From the NCBI GenBank assembly GCA_949987565.1, contig OX465116.1:3096287-3160286 (forward strand): 64,000 nucleotides of DNA. The letters are read 5' to 3'. Below, one piece after another: positions 1 to 39,896 of the stretch. The stretch comes from Luidia sarsii. Lineage: Eukaryota > Echinodermata > Asteroidea > Paxillosida > Luidiidae. The notes below the pieces were generated by a model. The model searched no databases. It was not told where the DNA came from and saw nothing but the letters and a program-made list of their open reading frames with translations. A program made the position numbers and the translations under genes. Numbering within the stretch: the first letter of the stretch is position 1; each line of letters starts with the position of its first letter.

Positions 1-1092
1 TATGAATCCATGCCAGTGAGCAAATGTGGTACATTGTACTATGAATCCATGAACTATACCCTGTAGGTACACTGTACTATGAATCCAGTCAGCAGCCGTG
101 GTACACTGTACTATGAATCTAGGCCAGTGAGCAACCGTGGTACATTGTACTATGAATCCATGCCAGTGAGCAAATGTGGTACATTGTACTATGAATCCAT
201 GAACTATACCGTGTAGGTACAATGTACTATGAATCCAGTCAGCAACCGTGGTAGATTGTACTATGAATCCAGTGAACTACCGTGTAGGTACATTGTACTA
301 TGAATCCAGTCAGCAACCGTGGTAGATTGTACTATGAATCCAGTGAACTACCGTGTAGGTACATTGTACTATGAATCCAGTCAGCAGCCGTGGTACACTG
401 TACTATGAATCCATGCCAGTGAGCAAACGTGGTACATTGTACTATGGATCCATGAACTATACCGTGTAGGTACATTGTACTATGAATCCAGTCAGCAACC
501 GTGGTACATTGTACTATGAATCCATGCCAGTGAGCAACCGTGGTACATTGTACTATGGATCCATGAACTATACCGTGTAGGTACATTGTACTATGAATCC
601 AGTCAGCAGCCGTGGTACATTGTACTATGAATCCATGCCAGTGAGCAAACGTGGTACATTGTACTATGAATCCATGAACTATACCGTGTAGGTACATTGT
701 ACTATGAATCCAGTCAGCAACCGTGGTACATTGTACTATGAATCCATGCCAATGAGCAAACGTGGTACATTGTACTATGAATCCATGAACTATACCGTGT
801 AGGTACAATGTACTATGAATCCAGTCAGCAACCGTGATAGATTGTACTATGAATCAAGTGAACTACCGTGTAGGTACATTGTACTATGAATCCAGTCAGC
901 AACCGTGGTACATTGTACTATGAATCCATGCCAGTAAGCAACCGTGGTACATTGTACTATGAATCCAGTGAACTACCGTGTAGGTACATTGTACTATGAA
1001 TCCATGCCAGTGAGCAACCGTGGTACATTGCACTATGAATCCTTGAACTATACCGTGTAGGTACATTGTACTATGAATCCAGTCAGCAACCA
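1..1092. repeat. minisatellite with GTACATTGTACTATGAATCC units
   Basis: Alternating spacers (CAGTCAGCAACCGTG, ATGCCAGTGAGCAACCGTG, ATGAACTATACCGTGTAG) follow the 20-base core, giving units of 36-41 bp arranged in higher-order groups of three. It starts before the window and ends 70 bases before the first visible GH31 exon. Confidence 0.92.
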
Positions 1093-1164
1093 TATTTACA
1101 GAGGATTGATTGAGGGCAATCCTTTCTGTCTGTAATATAATGTTATGTTATTGGTCGTGTACAG

Positions 1165-1246
1165 ATTCCCTGAGACCCTTGGTATGAACCTGGACAGGCA
1201 GTTCCTGTGGGGTTCATCCTTCCTCATCACCCCAGTTCTGGAAGAG
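1165..1246 (+). CDS. GH31 gene 1, first visible exon
   Basis: Acceptor GTACAG before 1165 and donor GTAGGT after 1246. It enters in phase 2 and leaves in phase 0. It encodes the end of the GH31 barrel, with FLWGSSFLITPVLEE. The equivalent exon of the downstream paralog is 88 bases against 82 here. Confidence 0.9.
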
Positions 1247-4200
1247 GTAGGTTTGGCATGGCTTCCAACATACACAGTATAACGCCGTCAGTTGAAAAGA
1301 ATCAGACTTTGTGTAAAACGTATTATCTGTCCTCTTGAAATCCCACGGCATACTGACATACCAAGAGTTGCATCAATATCATGGGCACCAGAGGGCAGAC
1401 GAATGGTGGACAGATAATAACTGTTGAATAAGAAAGAAACCAACTAGGCTACAGAACATGGTCATAGGTTGAGGTAGCAGCCCAAGACAGAGGAGTGTGG
1501 AGGAGGGAAGATGCTCATGGCCCATTCTCCAGCAGAAGACAAGGAAATAGTAATAGGCCTAGTAGAACTAGTAATATAGGGCTACTACAGTTACTATAGC
1601 TAGCTATAGAACATGGTCAGAGGTTGAGGTAGCAGCCCAAGACAGAGGAGTGTGGAGGAGGGAAGATGCTCATGGCCCATTCTCCAGCAGAAGACAAGGA
1701 AATAGTAATAGGCCTAGTAGAACTAGTGATATAGGGCTACTACAGTTACTATAGCTAGCTATAGAACTTGGTCAGAGGTTGAGGTAGCAGCCCAAGACAG
1801 AGGAGTGTGGAGGAGGGAAGATGCTCATGGCCCATTCTCCAGCAGGAGGCAAGGAAATAGTAATGGGCCTAGTAGAACTAGTGATATAGGGCTACTACAG
1901 TTACTATAGCTAGCTATAGAACATGGTCAGAGATTGAGGTAGCAGCCCAAGCCAGAGGAGTATGGAGGAGGGAAGATGCTCATGGCCCATTTTCCAGCAG
2001 AAGACAAGGAAATAGTAATAGGCCTAGTAGAACTAGTGATATAGGGCTACTACAGTTACTATAGCTAGCTATAGAACTTGGTCAGAGGTTGAGGTAGCAG
2101 CCCAAGACAGAGGAGTGTGGAGGAGGGAAGATGCTCATGGCCCATTCTCCAGCAGGAGGCAAGGAAATAGTAATAGGCCTAGTCGAACTAGTAATATAGG
2201 GCTACTACAGTTACTATAGCTAGCTATAGAACATGGTCAGAGGTTGAGGTAGCAGCCCAAGACAGAGGAGTGTGGAGGAGGGAAGATGCTCATGGCCCAT
2301 TCTCCAGCAGGAGGCAAGGAAATAGTAATGGGCCTAGTAGAACTAGTGATATAGGGCTACTACATTTACTATAGCTAGCTATAGAACATGGTCAGAGATT
2401 GAGGTAGCAGCCCAAGCCAGAGGAGTATGGAGGAGGGAAGATGCTCATGGCCCATTTTCCAGCAGAAGACAAGGAAATAGTAATAGGCCTAGTAGAACTA
2501 GTGATATAGGGCTACTACAGTTACTATAGCTAGCTATAGAACTTGGTCAGAGGTTGAGGTAGCAGCCCAAGACAGAGGAGTGTGGAGGAGGGAAGATGCT
2601 CATGGCCCATTCTCCAGCAGGAGGCAAGGAAATAGTAATAGGCCTAGTCGAACTAGTAATATAGGGCTACTACAGTTACTATAGCTAGCTATAGAACATG
2701 GTCAGAGGTTGAGGTAGCAGCCCAAGACAGAGGAGTGTGGAGGAGGGAAGATGCTCATGGCCCATTCTCCAGCAGGAGGCAAGGAAATAGTAATAGGCCT
2801 AGTAGAACTAGTAATATAGGGCTACTACAGTTACTATAGCTAGCTATAGAACATGGTCAGAGGTTGAGGTAGCAGCCCAAGACAGAGGAGTGTGGAGGAG
2901 GGAAGATGCTCATGGCCCATTCTCCAGCAGAAGACAAGGAAATAGTAATAGGCCTAGTAGAACTAATAATATAGGGCTATTAGAGTTACTATAGCTAGCT
3001 ATAGAACATGGTCAGAGGTTGAGGTAGCAGCCCAAGACAGAGGAGTGTGGAGGAGGGAAGATGCTCATGGTCCACTCTCCACTGGGAGACTAGGAAAAAG
3101 AAGCAGTTATCTTTGAAAATCGAAATTTGTGATGATGTAAAGATATTATTTGCAGCAATATTCACCCTCATCTTGTGATATCTACTTCTTTCTTCAGGGT
3201 ATGACGACCGTTGAAGCATACATTCCCAACGCAAGGTGGTTCAACTATTATGATGTAAGCAATCCCTTGTTTAAATCAAGAGGTCGCCGAGATGCCAAAC
3301 TTCGCTTTAATAGAAAGCCGTCCTTGCTCTCCGTTACTTTGTATGGCATTCACATCACTCAATTTAGGCCGCCGCACACGAGAGCTATCTGCTGAGAAAA
3401 AATTATCTCGAGGTCGTTAGCTCAGCACGTAGCTGAGCCGTGTGCGCTGAACTTTTGTTGAGATTTCTGCCTCAAGAGGCCGTGAGACCATTATTTATCC
3501 TGTCTGATTTTGGCAACCACGTGAATAGGGCGTGTGCTTTCATTGGCCAATTGCTATGGGTTATTTTGCTCACCACGTAGCTCAAGTCGCAGCACACGAT
3601 GATTTTTTATCCACGAGAGGCGAAAAAAAATCAAACAGGATAGATATTGGTCTCACGGCCTCTTGAGGCAGAAATCTCACCAAATGTTCAGCGCATACGA
3701 GAGCTTAACGACCCCAAGATAATTGTTGCTCAGCAGATAGCTCTCGTGTGCGGCGGCCTTCAAATCCATGTAGCATAATGTTATGAGAAACTCCTCCTAC
3801 ACAATGTAGTCTATGCATCGTTGATATGGTCTTCGACAGTTAGATATCACCGTCGGTTTAACAAACGTAAAATTGCCTTCAACAAAGATATCGTTTCATA
3901 CAAGCATATCGTTTTATACAAATAATTATTTCCTGAAGTCCCGGTCCAGGCAAGGTTTTCTTTGCAAAGTTGTCAAAGTGTTCAAAAGTTCCCTGTCTGT
4001 TTTTCCTTGGTTTGTTAAACAGTGAGATAGTGAAGACAATTTTACAGCACTGGGTTATGAACACAGCCCTCTGGTTTGACGTTTTAAAGGTCAAAGTTTA
4101 AGTGCTGCCTTTTATATACAAAAGTTGCTTCTTTTTGCCCTAAGGGGAAAGAGGTTGAGCCCGCTCTCCGTGGTAAGACTACCACCTTAGACGCTGACCT

Positions 4201-6710
4201 AATGATCATCAACCTGCACGTCAGAGGAGGTCACGTATTCCCATTCCAACAACCTGCCAACAACACTGTCTACAGGTAGAAATAATTCAGAAGTTACTTC
4301 ATTGGTGTAACAGTTCTGTTCTCGTACCCTTTCAATTGCAGTAATCTTGCTTGACCAGTTCACATCATGTATCTCTTCTCTTTCAAGAAGTGTGGCTCTG
4401 AAAAGAGCCGGTAACTCAACGTTTCGGGTAGTGTGTACTCTGCCCGTCGTCAGGAGACTGCTGGATTCCAACTTCTTGAAAGAGCCACACTTCTTGAAAG
4501 AGAAGAGATACGTGATGTCACAAAGAATATGAATTGATATGAAAGAATATGAATTGATATGAAAGAATATGAATTGATATGAAAGAATATGAATTGATAT
4601 GAAAGAATATGAATTGATATGAAAGAATATGAATTGATATGAAAGAGTATGAATTGATATGAAAGGATATGAATTAATATGAAAGAATATGAATTGGTAT
4701 GAAAGAAGATGAATTAATATGAAAGAATATGAATTGATATGAATTGATATGAAAGAATATGAATTGATATGAAAGAATATGAATTGATATGAAAGAATAT
4801 GAATTGATATGAAAGAATATGAATTGATATGAAAGAATATGAATTGATATGAAAGAATATGAATTGATATGAAAGAATATGAATTGATATGAAAGAATAT
4901 GAATTGATATGAATTGATATGAATTGATATGAATTGATATGAATTGATATGAATTGATATGAATTGATATGAAAGAATATGAATTGATATGAAAGAATAT
5001 GAATTGATATGAAAGAATATGAATCAATATGAAAGAATATGAATCAATATGAAAGAATATGAATAAATACGAATATGGATGAACATGTGTAGATATAGAA
5101 TTAATGTGAATGAATACGAATGAATATGAATAAGTACGACGGAAAGAAATGAATATGAATAAACCTGAATAGATATAAGTAATAATGTAGAAGTATTATT
5201 GGGTAGTAATAAGAATATGAATTTTTACGAATTGATAGGGATTAATATTATATAAATATATATGAATGTGAATGGTAACGAACGGACATTATTTTGTGTA
5301 TACCGGTATTTATGAATATGAAATATGAATAAATATGAAATATGAATGAATATGAAATATGAATGAATATTCATGGCCTCGCTCTGCAGTCGCAAGAAGC
5401 CGATGGGATTGATGATTGCTCTGGACGATTACATGAGGGCCAGCGGCAACCTGTTTTGGGACGACGGGGAGTCAAGGGGTGAGCTGACTGTGTCAGAAAT
5501 TGTCAAGAAAGTAGTGACATCTTATAACGAATTATGCCATTTACACATCTTTATATCGATACTCTATGCAAGGAAAAATAGGATTGAATTTATCAATCCA
5601 ATGGCACCTTCGGAAAACAAAATCATAAATATCCTGTCGCCTGTCAACCCCAATTTACTTGAAATATTGGTTTTATGTCATGACGATCACAATGACTAAA
5701 ATATGTTATGTACAATTGTTCCTGATCATTTCCTTCCTACAGATTCGATTGCCAAAGAGGAGTATATACTGACCGAATTCGAGGTGTCGACTGAGAACGA
5801 AATTGTAAGATTAAATCAGTTAGATGCAGCTGTAGAGTTTGACTTTTTTTCGAATATGAATTTTATGATGGAAGGCTAATGAAGAATTGCTATGCTGGAA
5901 GGATGTTGGTGAAATATTGTTTGTTTTCACTCGTCCAGGGAACACTGCACATCCACAACAGGATGAACAACTACAACGACCCAGACGCCTTGGTCTTTGA
6001 GACCGTGCAAATCATGGGGCTGATGACTGTCCCAACAACGGCCAAGTACAACGGTAACCCGGTCCAGGCTTCGGACTTCCACTATGACGCCACCAACAAG
6101 GTATGCGATGGCGTGACCTGATCATTGGATGGCGTGGGTTCTAATCCGGCCCCGTGGTAGCTACAACAGCTACCACGGACTCTCCTTTCGACGTAACTGG
6201 TTATGATAAACAGATAGACATTCACAAACATGTCCAGAGCATTACGATTCGACCCTAGTTTGACTCTTTTTAAAGGCCGAGAAAGTCATCACAAGTTTGG
6301 CTTCAAGGCAGAAGTCATTGAGAAGGAATAGGGAAGTCACGATGTGGTCAGTTGGATGAATAGGCCTACACTCCTTAGGTTTTTACCGTCATGGAATGCA
6401 AATGGAGGCTGCAGCAATCGTAACTTAGCAGCCCTGCATGTATGCCTCTTGACTCTGAGTCTGACTCGAGTCATGAAAGATGACTCGGACTCGGATTTAG
6501 ATTTTGACCTACTTACTCGGACTCTAGCTGAATGGCACATGGACTTTGACACGGTCGGTACTTTGTGGCCTGCAATTGAGAAGCAGGTATATCCAGCAAC
6601 TCATCTTCATTCATTTTCCCACTTTTCCCCACATTTGCGACCAGGTGCTGACTCTGACAGGACTTGACCTTAAGATAACTGAGAGCCACACCGTCGTCTG
6701 GGAACCATAG
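1165..6710 (+). CDS. GH31 alpha-glucosidase-like gene, 3' part only (7 exons)
   Basis: Seven exons join without a frame break: 1165-1246, 3198-3254, 4145-4275, 5390-5478, 5743-5804, 5939-6100, 6645-6710. They encode the C-terminal part of a family 31 glycosidase of the maltase-glucoamylase type. Seen: FLWGSSFLITPVLEE (end of the barrel), LHVRGGHVFPFQQP (proximal beta domain) and LFWDDGES (distal beta domain). The protein stops at VVWEP, so it has one GH31 unit and does not run on into a second as vertebrate MGAM and SI do. In that family the domain hydrolyses alpha-1,4 or alpha-1,6 glucosides at the non-reducing end. The catalytic exons lie upstream of the window, so activity cannot be judged. 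Intron phases match the downstream complete gene exon for exon, which makes the pair tandem paralogs. Confidence 0.9.
1448..3075. repeat. 156-bp tandem array, copy at left
   Basis: About 10.5 units of roughly 156 bp beginning GAACATGGTCAGAGGTTGAG and ending with the palindrome CTATAGCTAGCTATAG. It lies in an intron of GH31 gene 1. The same array with the same left flank (ACCAGAGGGC ... AAGAAAGAAACCAACTAGGC) lies at 59920-60950. Confidence 0.93.
3198..3254 (+). CDS. GH31 gene 1 exon, AYIPNARWFNYYD
   Basis: 57 bases, phase 0 on both sides, acceptor TTCAG and donor GTAAGC. It encodes the strand with the WFNYYD motif just after the catalytic barrel. Confidence 0.88.
3368..3763. mobile_element. 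396-bp foldback element in an intron of GH31 gene 1
   Basis: The outer ends GGCCGCCGCACACGAGAGCT and AGCTCTCGTGTGCGGCGGCC are perfect inverted repeats. Inner blocks are also inverted (GAGATTTCTGCCTCAAGAGG and CCTCTTGAGGCAGAAATCTC), so nearly the whole element can fold. No coding sequence. Confidence 0.7.
4145..4275 (+). CDS. GH31 gene 1 exon, LHVRGGHVFP
   Basis: 131 bases, phase 0 in and phase 2 out. It contains INLHVRGGHVFPFQQPANNT, the highly conserved beta-domain motif of maltase-type GH31. The acceptor CCCTAAG is unusual but the frame fits. Confidence 0.9.
4361..4519. mobile_element. foldback element with hammerhead-like core on minus strand (copy 4)
   Basis: Arms CATGTATCTCTTCTCTTTCA and TTGAAAGAGAAGAGATACGT enclose, on the minus strand, CTGACGA (4453-4447), a hairpin with CGGGCAG, and GAAACGTT (4425-4418). 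Position 4 of CTGATGA is changed. The 20-bp AT-rich minisatellite begins right at the right arm. Confidence 0.6.
4528..5075. repeat. 20-bp AT-rich minisatellite
   Basis: Units of GAATTGATATGAAAGAATAT, made of two 10-bp halves; the halves also occur alone in a GAATTGATAT run near 4905-4970. Degenerate GAATATGAA repeats continue to about 5370, ending at the acceptor of the next exon. Confidence 0.93.
5390..5478 (+). CDS. GH31 gene 1 exon, LFWDDGES
   Basis: 89 bases, phase 2 in and phase 1 out. It encodes RKKPMGLMIALDDYM followed by NLFWDDGES, the start of the distal C-terminal beta domain. The acceptor CTCTGCAG lies directly after an AT-rich (GAATAT) minisatellite. Confidence 0.9.
5743..5804 (+). 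CDS. GH31 gene 1 exon, EYILTEFEVSTENEI
   Basis: 62 bases, phase 1 in and phase 0 out, acceptor CCTACAG and donor GTAAGA. It encodes a beta-sandwich segment matching the YLLCEFSVT region of maltases. Confidence 0.85.
5939..6100 (+). CDS. GH31 gene 1 penultimate exon
   Basis: 162 bases, phase 0 both sides, acceptor CGTCCAG and donor GTATGC. It encodes a distal beta-domain segment with ALVFETVQIMGL. Confidence 0.87.
6645..6710 (+). CDS. GH31 gene 1 terminal exon with stop
   Basis: 66 bases after acceptor GCGACCAG. It encodes VLTLTGLDLKITESHTVVWE, then Pro and TAG at 6708-6710. This is the usual short last strand of a GH31 unit (compare LGEAYTVEW in maltases). It shows that the gene ends here and does not continue into the next trefoil domain. 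Confidence 0.85.
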   Translation: MLTLTGLDLKITESHTVVWEP

Positions 6711-7064
6711 GACTTCAATACGAGTGAATAACCGGTGGGAATGTTAACTGACCGCCACCTGCCGCTTGGGGGCAGCAGACAAGCTGAGTCCAGCGACCAT
6801 TATTTACTGAGGTTCTTTATAATTTTACGGTATTTTTTTTTCTATGAATCATTAGCGATACGATTGCCAAACATTTTTTCAACCAGATCAGAATGTCTAA
6901 GCACCAGCAGAAAGGTAACATAAAAATGAAAAATTAGAGCTTAAAAAGTTTAAACTTCAACGGATTTGTATTGTATCATTCATGTATTGACTTTGAAATT
7001 CGTGAATTTTTATTTTACATTTAGTTGCTGGATTTACAGTTTTCTACTCTATAATTATTTTAAA

Positions 7065-7100
7065 AATAAAAGGATGTGATATTTAATGCATATCAATAAA
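7065..7100 (+). terminator. candidate polyadenylation signals of GH31 gene 1
   Basis: AATAAA at 7065-7070 and again at 7095-7100, about 360 bases after the gene 1 stop, in AT-rich sequence. No other feature separates them from the stop codon. Confidence 0.45.
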
Positions 7101-7679
7101 ACTGACAAAATGTTGGCTTTTTAAAATTAATTATCAAAGCGTCTGACAATCTTGATAATTAAGTTATAACTTTTGACTTTACCAAACTTTAAAATTGGTC
7201 TATTGTTAATAAACTTTGAATCAGGCGATTCTACTTCATTTCCATATCACTGTATATTTTAATCATTTTTTATCAAAACTGTTTTGGTCACTTCTTTCAA
7301 TAAATTTTAAAATCTATGACTGCCTCTGATGCTTACCTTCCATTGGGTTTTATTGATTCTCTTAAGTTTTAGTGACTTCTTTCCAATACAGAAATATTAC
7401 TTTAATTTGTACAGGAATGGACTCATTAGGGAAATAACGTAAATCGTTTATATAGTCGGTGTTATGATGAACGTAACACCAAATCCTAAATGTGTTTGTT
7501 CGAAAGTGCTTAATTAATATTTCCAACTACTTAGGACTACCGACGAACAAATCGGTATGCAGATGTCGATCATTTGAAAGGTCTTGATTTGATTTTCAAT
7601 CCTAGCAGGATTTCTTAGTCAGGTCCAGACCTCTAGAATCAATAAATAAGACTTAAGGCTTTGCATGGTGGGTGAATCA

Positions 7680-7862
7680 ATATAGGAAGGTTTGCGGTGA
7701 CACCATGTATCAGGTCTCTTAAAGGAAGAGGTATGGTTCTGATGACGGCCAGATGTCGGGCATACTGGTCGAAACGTCGAGTTACCACTCAGGTTCTTTT
7801 CAGAACCAAACCTCTTCCTTTAAGAGACCTGATACATGGTGCCACCGCAAACCTTCTTATAT
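7680..7862. mobile_element. foldback element with hammerhead-like core (copy 1)
   Basis: Inverted arms of about 60 bases (TATAGGAAGGTTTGCGGTGA at the left, matched by CCACCGCAAACCTTCTTATA at the right) enclose a loop with the hammerhead core. Related elements are at 10188-10391, 16541-16673 and, with different arms, 4361-4519. Confidence 0.7.
7730..7790 (+). ncRNA. hammerhead-ribozyme-like motif
   Basis: CTGATGA (7739-7745) is followed by a hairpin (CGGCCAG ... CTGGTCG, stem II) and GAAACGTC (7771-7778), the conserved core order of a hammerhead ribozyme. Flanking bases can pair as stem I (GGTA with TACC, TTC with GAG). Stem III is only the palindrome ACGT, so a dimer or tandem context would be needed, as in retrozymes and Penelope elements. 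Cleavage is not shown. Confidence 0.55.
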
Positions 7863-8002
7863 CCTCTAGAATCTAAACCTCAGGCCCACTTAACTGATGA
7901 GATTGTATTTGGTTTAAAAACAAATGTTTTGCTTGATGAGCCGAATTGGAACCTTGAAGGAAATACCAAAGTTTAAACGAGCCAATGCTATGAAACATGA
8001 AA

Positions 8003-8257
8003 TATGTGACCCGGCACATCATAATGAGGAATAATCCCCACTTTTGAGATTTTGAGATTTTCTAATGATGTGAAAGAATGTACTATGGGCTTTCAAATGA
8101 TATCCAAATTTTCTCCAATACATTAACTTTCCGAAAATAAAGATGAAAAATAAAATAGAATTTTAATCGAATTGAGAAGATACTTTGACTTTAGGCGTTG
8201 TTTACTCGAAAAGTGTTTTGGTGGGATATTCCTCATGTCGCTGTGCCGGGTCACATA
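8003..8257. mobile_element. TATGTGACCCGGCACA MITE, copy 1
   Basis: 255 bases between TATGTGACCCGGCACA and TGTGCCGGGTCACATA. The outer TA on both sides fits a TA target duplication as in Tc1/mariner-derived MITEs; the sub-ends share TGAGGAATA / ATATTCCTCA. It lies between the two GH31 genes. Confidence 0.75.
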
Positions 8258-8916
8258 TTTGCTTGTTCACCATGACCCTGTATTATGATATGAGACAAAG
8301 TCACTATAAAGCACAGTTGTACCGTAAACATACCAACAGATATTCAAATGAGGACCACGAATATATCCAAAGTCCATGTGTGTGGGCATGGCGTTTGTGC
8401 AGTGCGGGTTGGGAAGGACTTAGACCCAACGCTGCTGCCTCGACAATGATTAACCAGACAGTGCATTCTGTACGCGTTGAATCACACGGCGGGTTTACCG
8501 GCCCTACTGTGTCAACACTGCGTTCGTGATGCTGTATGGCACCGCCCCGTATAGTGCCACATTGAGGACGCGCCCAAACACCGAAGAGGAGGTTAAACAT
8601 TAACCCTCAGAGGCTGTGGCATTCATGTGAGGAGCAAAATAACCGCCATAACTGGCAGCCATCTTGTCCAGCGGTAAGGTAGGTTTGATGAAAAGAACCC
8701 ACAGTGACTGAACTACACAAAAAAAGTTCTCACCGTATGGTCTAACAACTACCGTCAACTAAAGATGAGTTTATAGTCGGATGACATACATGAGATCGTC
8801 GGTACTCAGAAGCTAGTTACAGTGACTCTATTTCAAGGGGGGAAAGGGTTCTTTTTCCCCGGGCGTGAATATACCCGTTTTGCACACTGAAATCTGAGGC
8901 GCGGTTGAGGTGAAAG

Positions 8917-36988
<28,072 letters not shown>

Positions 36989-37045
36989 GCCCACCTCGAC
37001 TTTGGCGTTCTATTCGTCATTTTAGCTTCAAGCATTGTTTTGGAA

Positions 37046-37310
37046 TATGTGACCCGGCACAGCATAATGAGGAATAACCCCATTTTTGAGATTTTGAGGT
37101 TGTCTAATGATGTGAAAGAGTATACCATTAGCTTTCAAATGATATATAATATATATAATATAATATCCTCTAATACTTAAAATTTCCGAAAATACACAAA
37201 ACAGAGAATTGATTTGTAATCGAATTGTGAAGATACTTTAACTTCAGGCGTTGTTTACTCAAAAAGTGTTTTAGTGGGATATTCCTCATGTCGTTGTGCT
37301 GGGTCACATA
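37046..37310. mobile_element. TATGTGACCCGGCACA MITE, copy 4
   Basis: Begins 57 bases after the GH31 gene 2 stop codon, so it probably lies in the 3' UTR. The right end has one change (GTGCTGGGTCACATA). Confidence 0.75.
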
Positions 37311-38824
37311 TCAGTGATAGCCCTTTTAATTTGTGTTTTATCAATTGAAGCTAGTGAGGCCGTGTTGTGATGGTTGGCTACATGTAGCCGTGCGCGCAAA
37401 ATCGAAATGGCCATCGATTCTCTTTCTTTCGAGTAAAACTGGAGTCGATATCTACATCCACTGTCCACCGGTCAGAAGCCCTATATACCTTATCATTCAT
37501 TTAAATTCGGTATCACTGTTGATTCCTTTGTCGAAAAAAAAAAAATCGATGTGCTCATTTTCACGGCTTCGTTGACCATCTTGGATCCCCTAAATTGCAA
37601 TTAATGGTTTTCTCGAGAGATTGAGTAATCATTTCAGAATTAACCGATTTTCAGATTATAAAGTATGTAAGTTTGGTTTTCATTGAGGACGATTTCATTC
37701 TTTACCAGTTTTGTTCATTTTTTTCGTTAACGTGGACTGCGATTTTATAGAGCATTCTACTGTTTTTTCTCAGCTTGTAGCAAAGGTGTGACGTAATATC
37801 TGACATCATTCGCGTGGAAAAGAAGTCCCTGATTAGCTTGTTCGATAGTTCGCAGGACTGTAGTAGGACTGATGCTTTTAGAAGTGATCGCTGACTGAAA
37901 TTTCTCGGATTTGTTTTTTTCAGTTCTTATATAAGTGATTCTAGCCGAAAGAATTAGGTGGACAAATTAAATCCACGAGTTCCATGGTTCTTTTTGGGAC
38001 CGCACAAACTCAATAGGAGATTATTTGTGCACAATGCCACCGCAAATTATTCTTGATTTGTAGACAATCGTGTGTCTGTGTGTGTATTCTAAAAAGGGGC
38101 TTACATCAATAATTATGCATATCTACAAGTCGTGATATTAGGAAAACCATTTGAGTATGTTTGGTTCACTGTATGGCTCTGCTGTAGCGCAGAGGTCGTG
38201 CTGTATGTTTACGTGTATAGACTGGCCAGACCCTTCGTGCCTGTCATCTTGTTCCCAATCTAGGAATTCATTGGCAATCCTGGGAGTTGTCGGGGATAGC
38301 AGACGGGCCGTGAGTGGAGGATTGCGGGCGGGCCTTTGATGGCTGCTCGCTGCTCGCCGCTCGCCCGGGCGTTTCTGGCGGTGTTTCGCGGGCACTACAG
38401 CCCTAGCGTTCCTACTATCTTCTTCCCGAACTCATATCACTTTCTTGTTTACGTGACGACGAGTAGCTTAGACTGGTCTAGAGTGAATTCTTGGATGGCA
38501 TTGGCTTATGCGTGTTGCTATTGACATTGTATGTAGAGTAACCAGTCTACATGGTAAATACTACATTTACGTTAACTTCATTTAAGGTCACCCTGCGTTT
38601 CTTTCTTTTGTCTTTTTATGTTTTTCTTTGAATCGAAATATGTTTTTAACCAACAAGAATACAAGCCTACTAAAGTCTACACGAGTAGGGGGAAAGGAAA
38701 GAGAATGTTTTCTTTTACAGCGACATAAAGTAGCTTTATTAACTTTACTACATTTTTTAGAATATGATAATATAGGACTGTACATATTTTGGTACAATTT
38801 GTATGTGATTGAACAATGATTTTC

Positions 38825-38830
38825 AATAAA
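38825..38830 (+). terminator. candidate polyadenylation signal of GH31 gene 2
   Basis: AATAAA in a TTTTCAATAAAG context, about 1.8 kb after the stop codon. It would give a long 3' UTR that includes a MITE. Earlier non-canonical signals cannot be excluded. Confidence 0.35.
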
Positions 38831-38943
38831 GAAATTTGATCATGGGGAATAATACACAACGCTCCCTCCTCAGAATTCCTATAAATGTGTGCAGGAATGC
38901 TATTTGTGCAAACACTTGGTGCATTGTGAAACTGCGAAGGTAA

Positions 38944-39197
38944 TATGTGACCCGGCACAACGACATGAGGAATATCCCAACAAAACACTTTTTGAGTAAA
39001 CAACGCCTGAAGTTAAAGTATCTTCACAATTCGATTACAAATCAATTTTCTTTTTTTATTTTCAGAAATGTTAAGTATTAGAGGATATTATATTTTGATA
39101 TCATTTGAAAGCTAACGGTATACTCTTTCACATCATTAGAAAAACTCAAAATCTCTAAAGTGGGGTTATTCTTCATTATGCTGTGCCGGGTCACATA
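38944..39197. mobile_element. TATGTGACCCGGCACA MITE, copy 5
   Basis: Inverted relative to copy 1, with intact ends at both sides. Confidence 0.75.
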
Positions 39198-39490
39198 ATT
39201 ATTTACATGTCGTTATGCAGCATGCACCAAAGGTTCCGGATGTGAAGCGATGCGGATTAGAACAACTTACAGCTACCGCCGATAGGAACCTTGACCACAT
39301 GAAGTCGCTTGTGTTGTGCTTATTAGGAATTTATTGATACATGTACGTGCATTATTTGCAGAAGCTACCGCCAATGCATTTGCTAAGCTACCCATGCAAA
39401 ATTAAACAACACTTAGCCACCCACGTTCATGAAATATCAATGGACATACGCAGGCGATGTTAAGTAGCTATAATAGCCTTTGCCTTTGAG

Positions 39491-39530
39491 AAAGGTCCTG
39501 CTAGGATTGAAACGTCAGGCCCACTAAATT
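39491..39530 (-). mobile_element. dispersed GAAACGTCAGGCC terminal block
   Basis: The top strand reads GGTCCTGCTAGGATTGAAAC then GTCAGGCCCACTAAATTTT, the 3'-terminal block of the Penelope-type element at 52300-52780. Diverged relatives lie at about 13469-13500, 17092-17125, 31330-31395, 48354-48390, 50590-50640 and 61361-61400. Confidence 0.5.
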
Positions 39531-39896
39531 TTGAGATAGGTATAATAAAACAAGAGCTAGAGCATTGTTCATAATATCAGTTGTACTGTTCATGTGGCCA
39601 CGTGGAATTTGGCGCCAGTCTCGACTGACAGGCGATAACGACTGCTGATTGGCCAGCAGCAGGCGTGGGTGGACTGGGGGAGGGGCGTGCCAAAGCATTT
39701 AACGAGGCCGTGGTCGTCTCTCCAGGCTGTGATGGCCCAAGTGCTGACGAGTTCATTCGATTTACATTGGGGTGAAGGTGGGGAAATTACGTAACGCCAT
39801 TTGCGAAAGGCGCTTTCTGGTAGAAGTGTAGAAATGAGGAGCCTGCTTTTTATCTCACTATGGAACGAGTGTAGATTGTTATAAAACCTTACGACC

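Larger units (their letters stand above)
6711..8916. other. spacer between the tandem GH31 genes
   Basis: AT-rich with no gene. It holds the candidate poly(A) signals, one hammerhead foldback and one MITE. From 8260 to 8916 no repeat is recognised; the promoter and 5' UTR of GH31 gene 2 should lie there, but no clear TATA box is seen. Confidence 0.6.

Noticed and set aside
332..1093. Minus-strand frames of HGFIVQCTT repeats
   Set aside because: Translation of the left-end minisatellite.
39491..39530. GAAACGTC in the dispersed Penelope-type block as a hammerhead ribozyme
   Set aside because: The partner reads CTGCTAG rather than CTGATGA and there is no stem II between them, so the core is incomplete.
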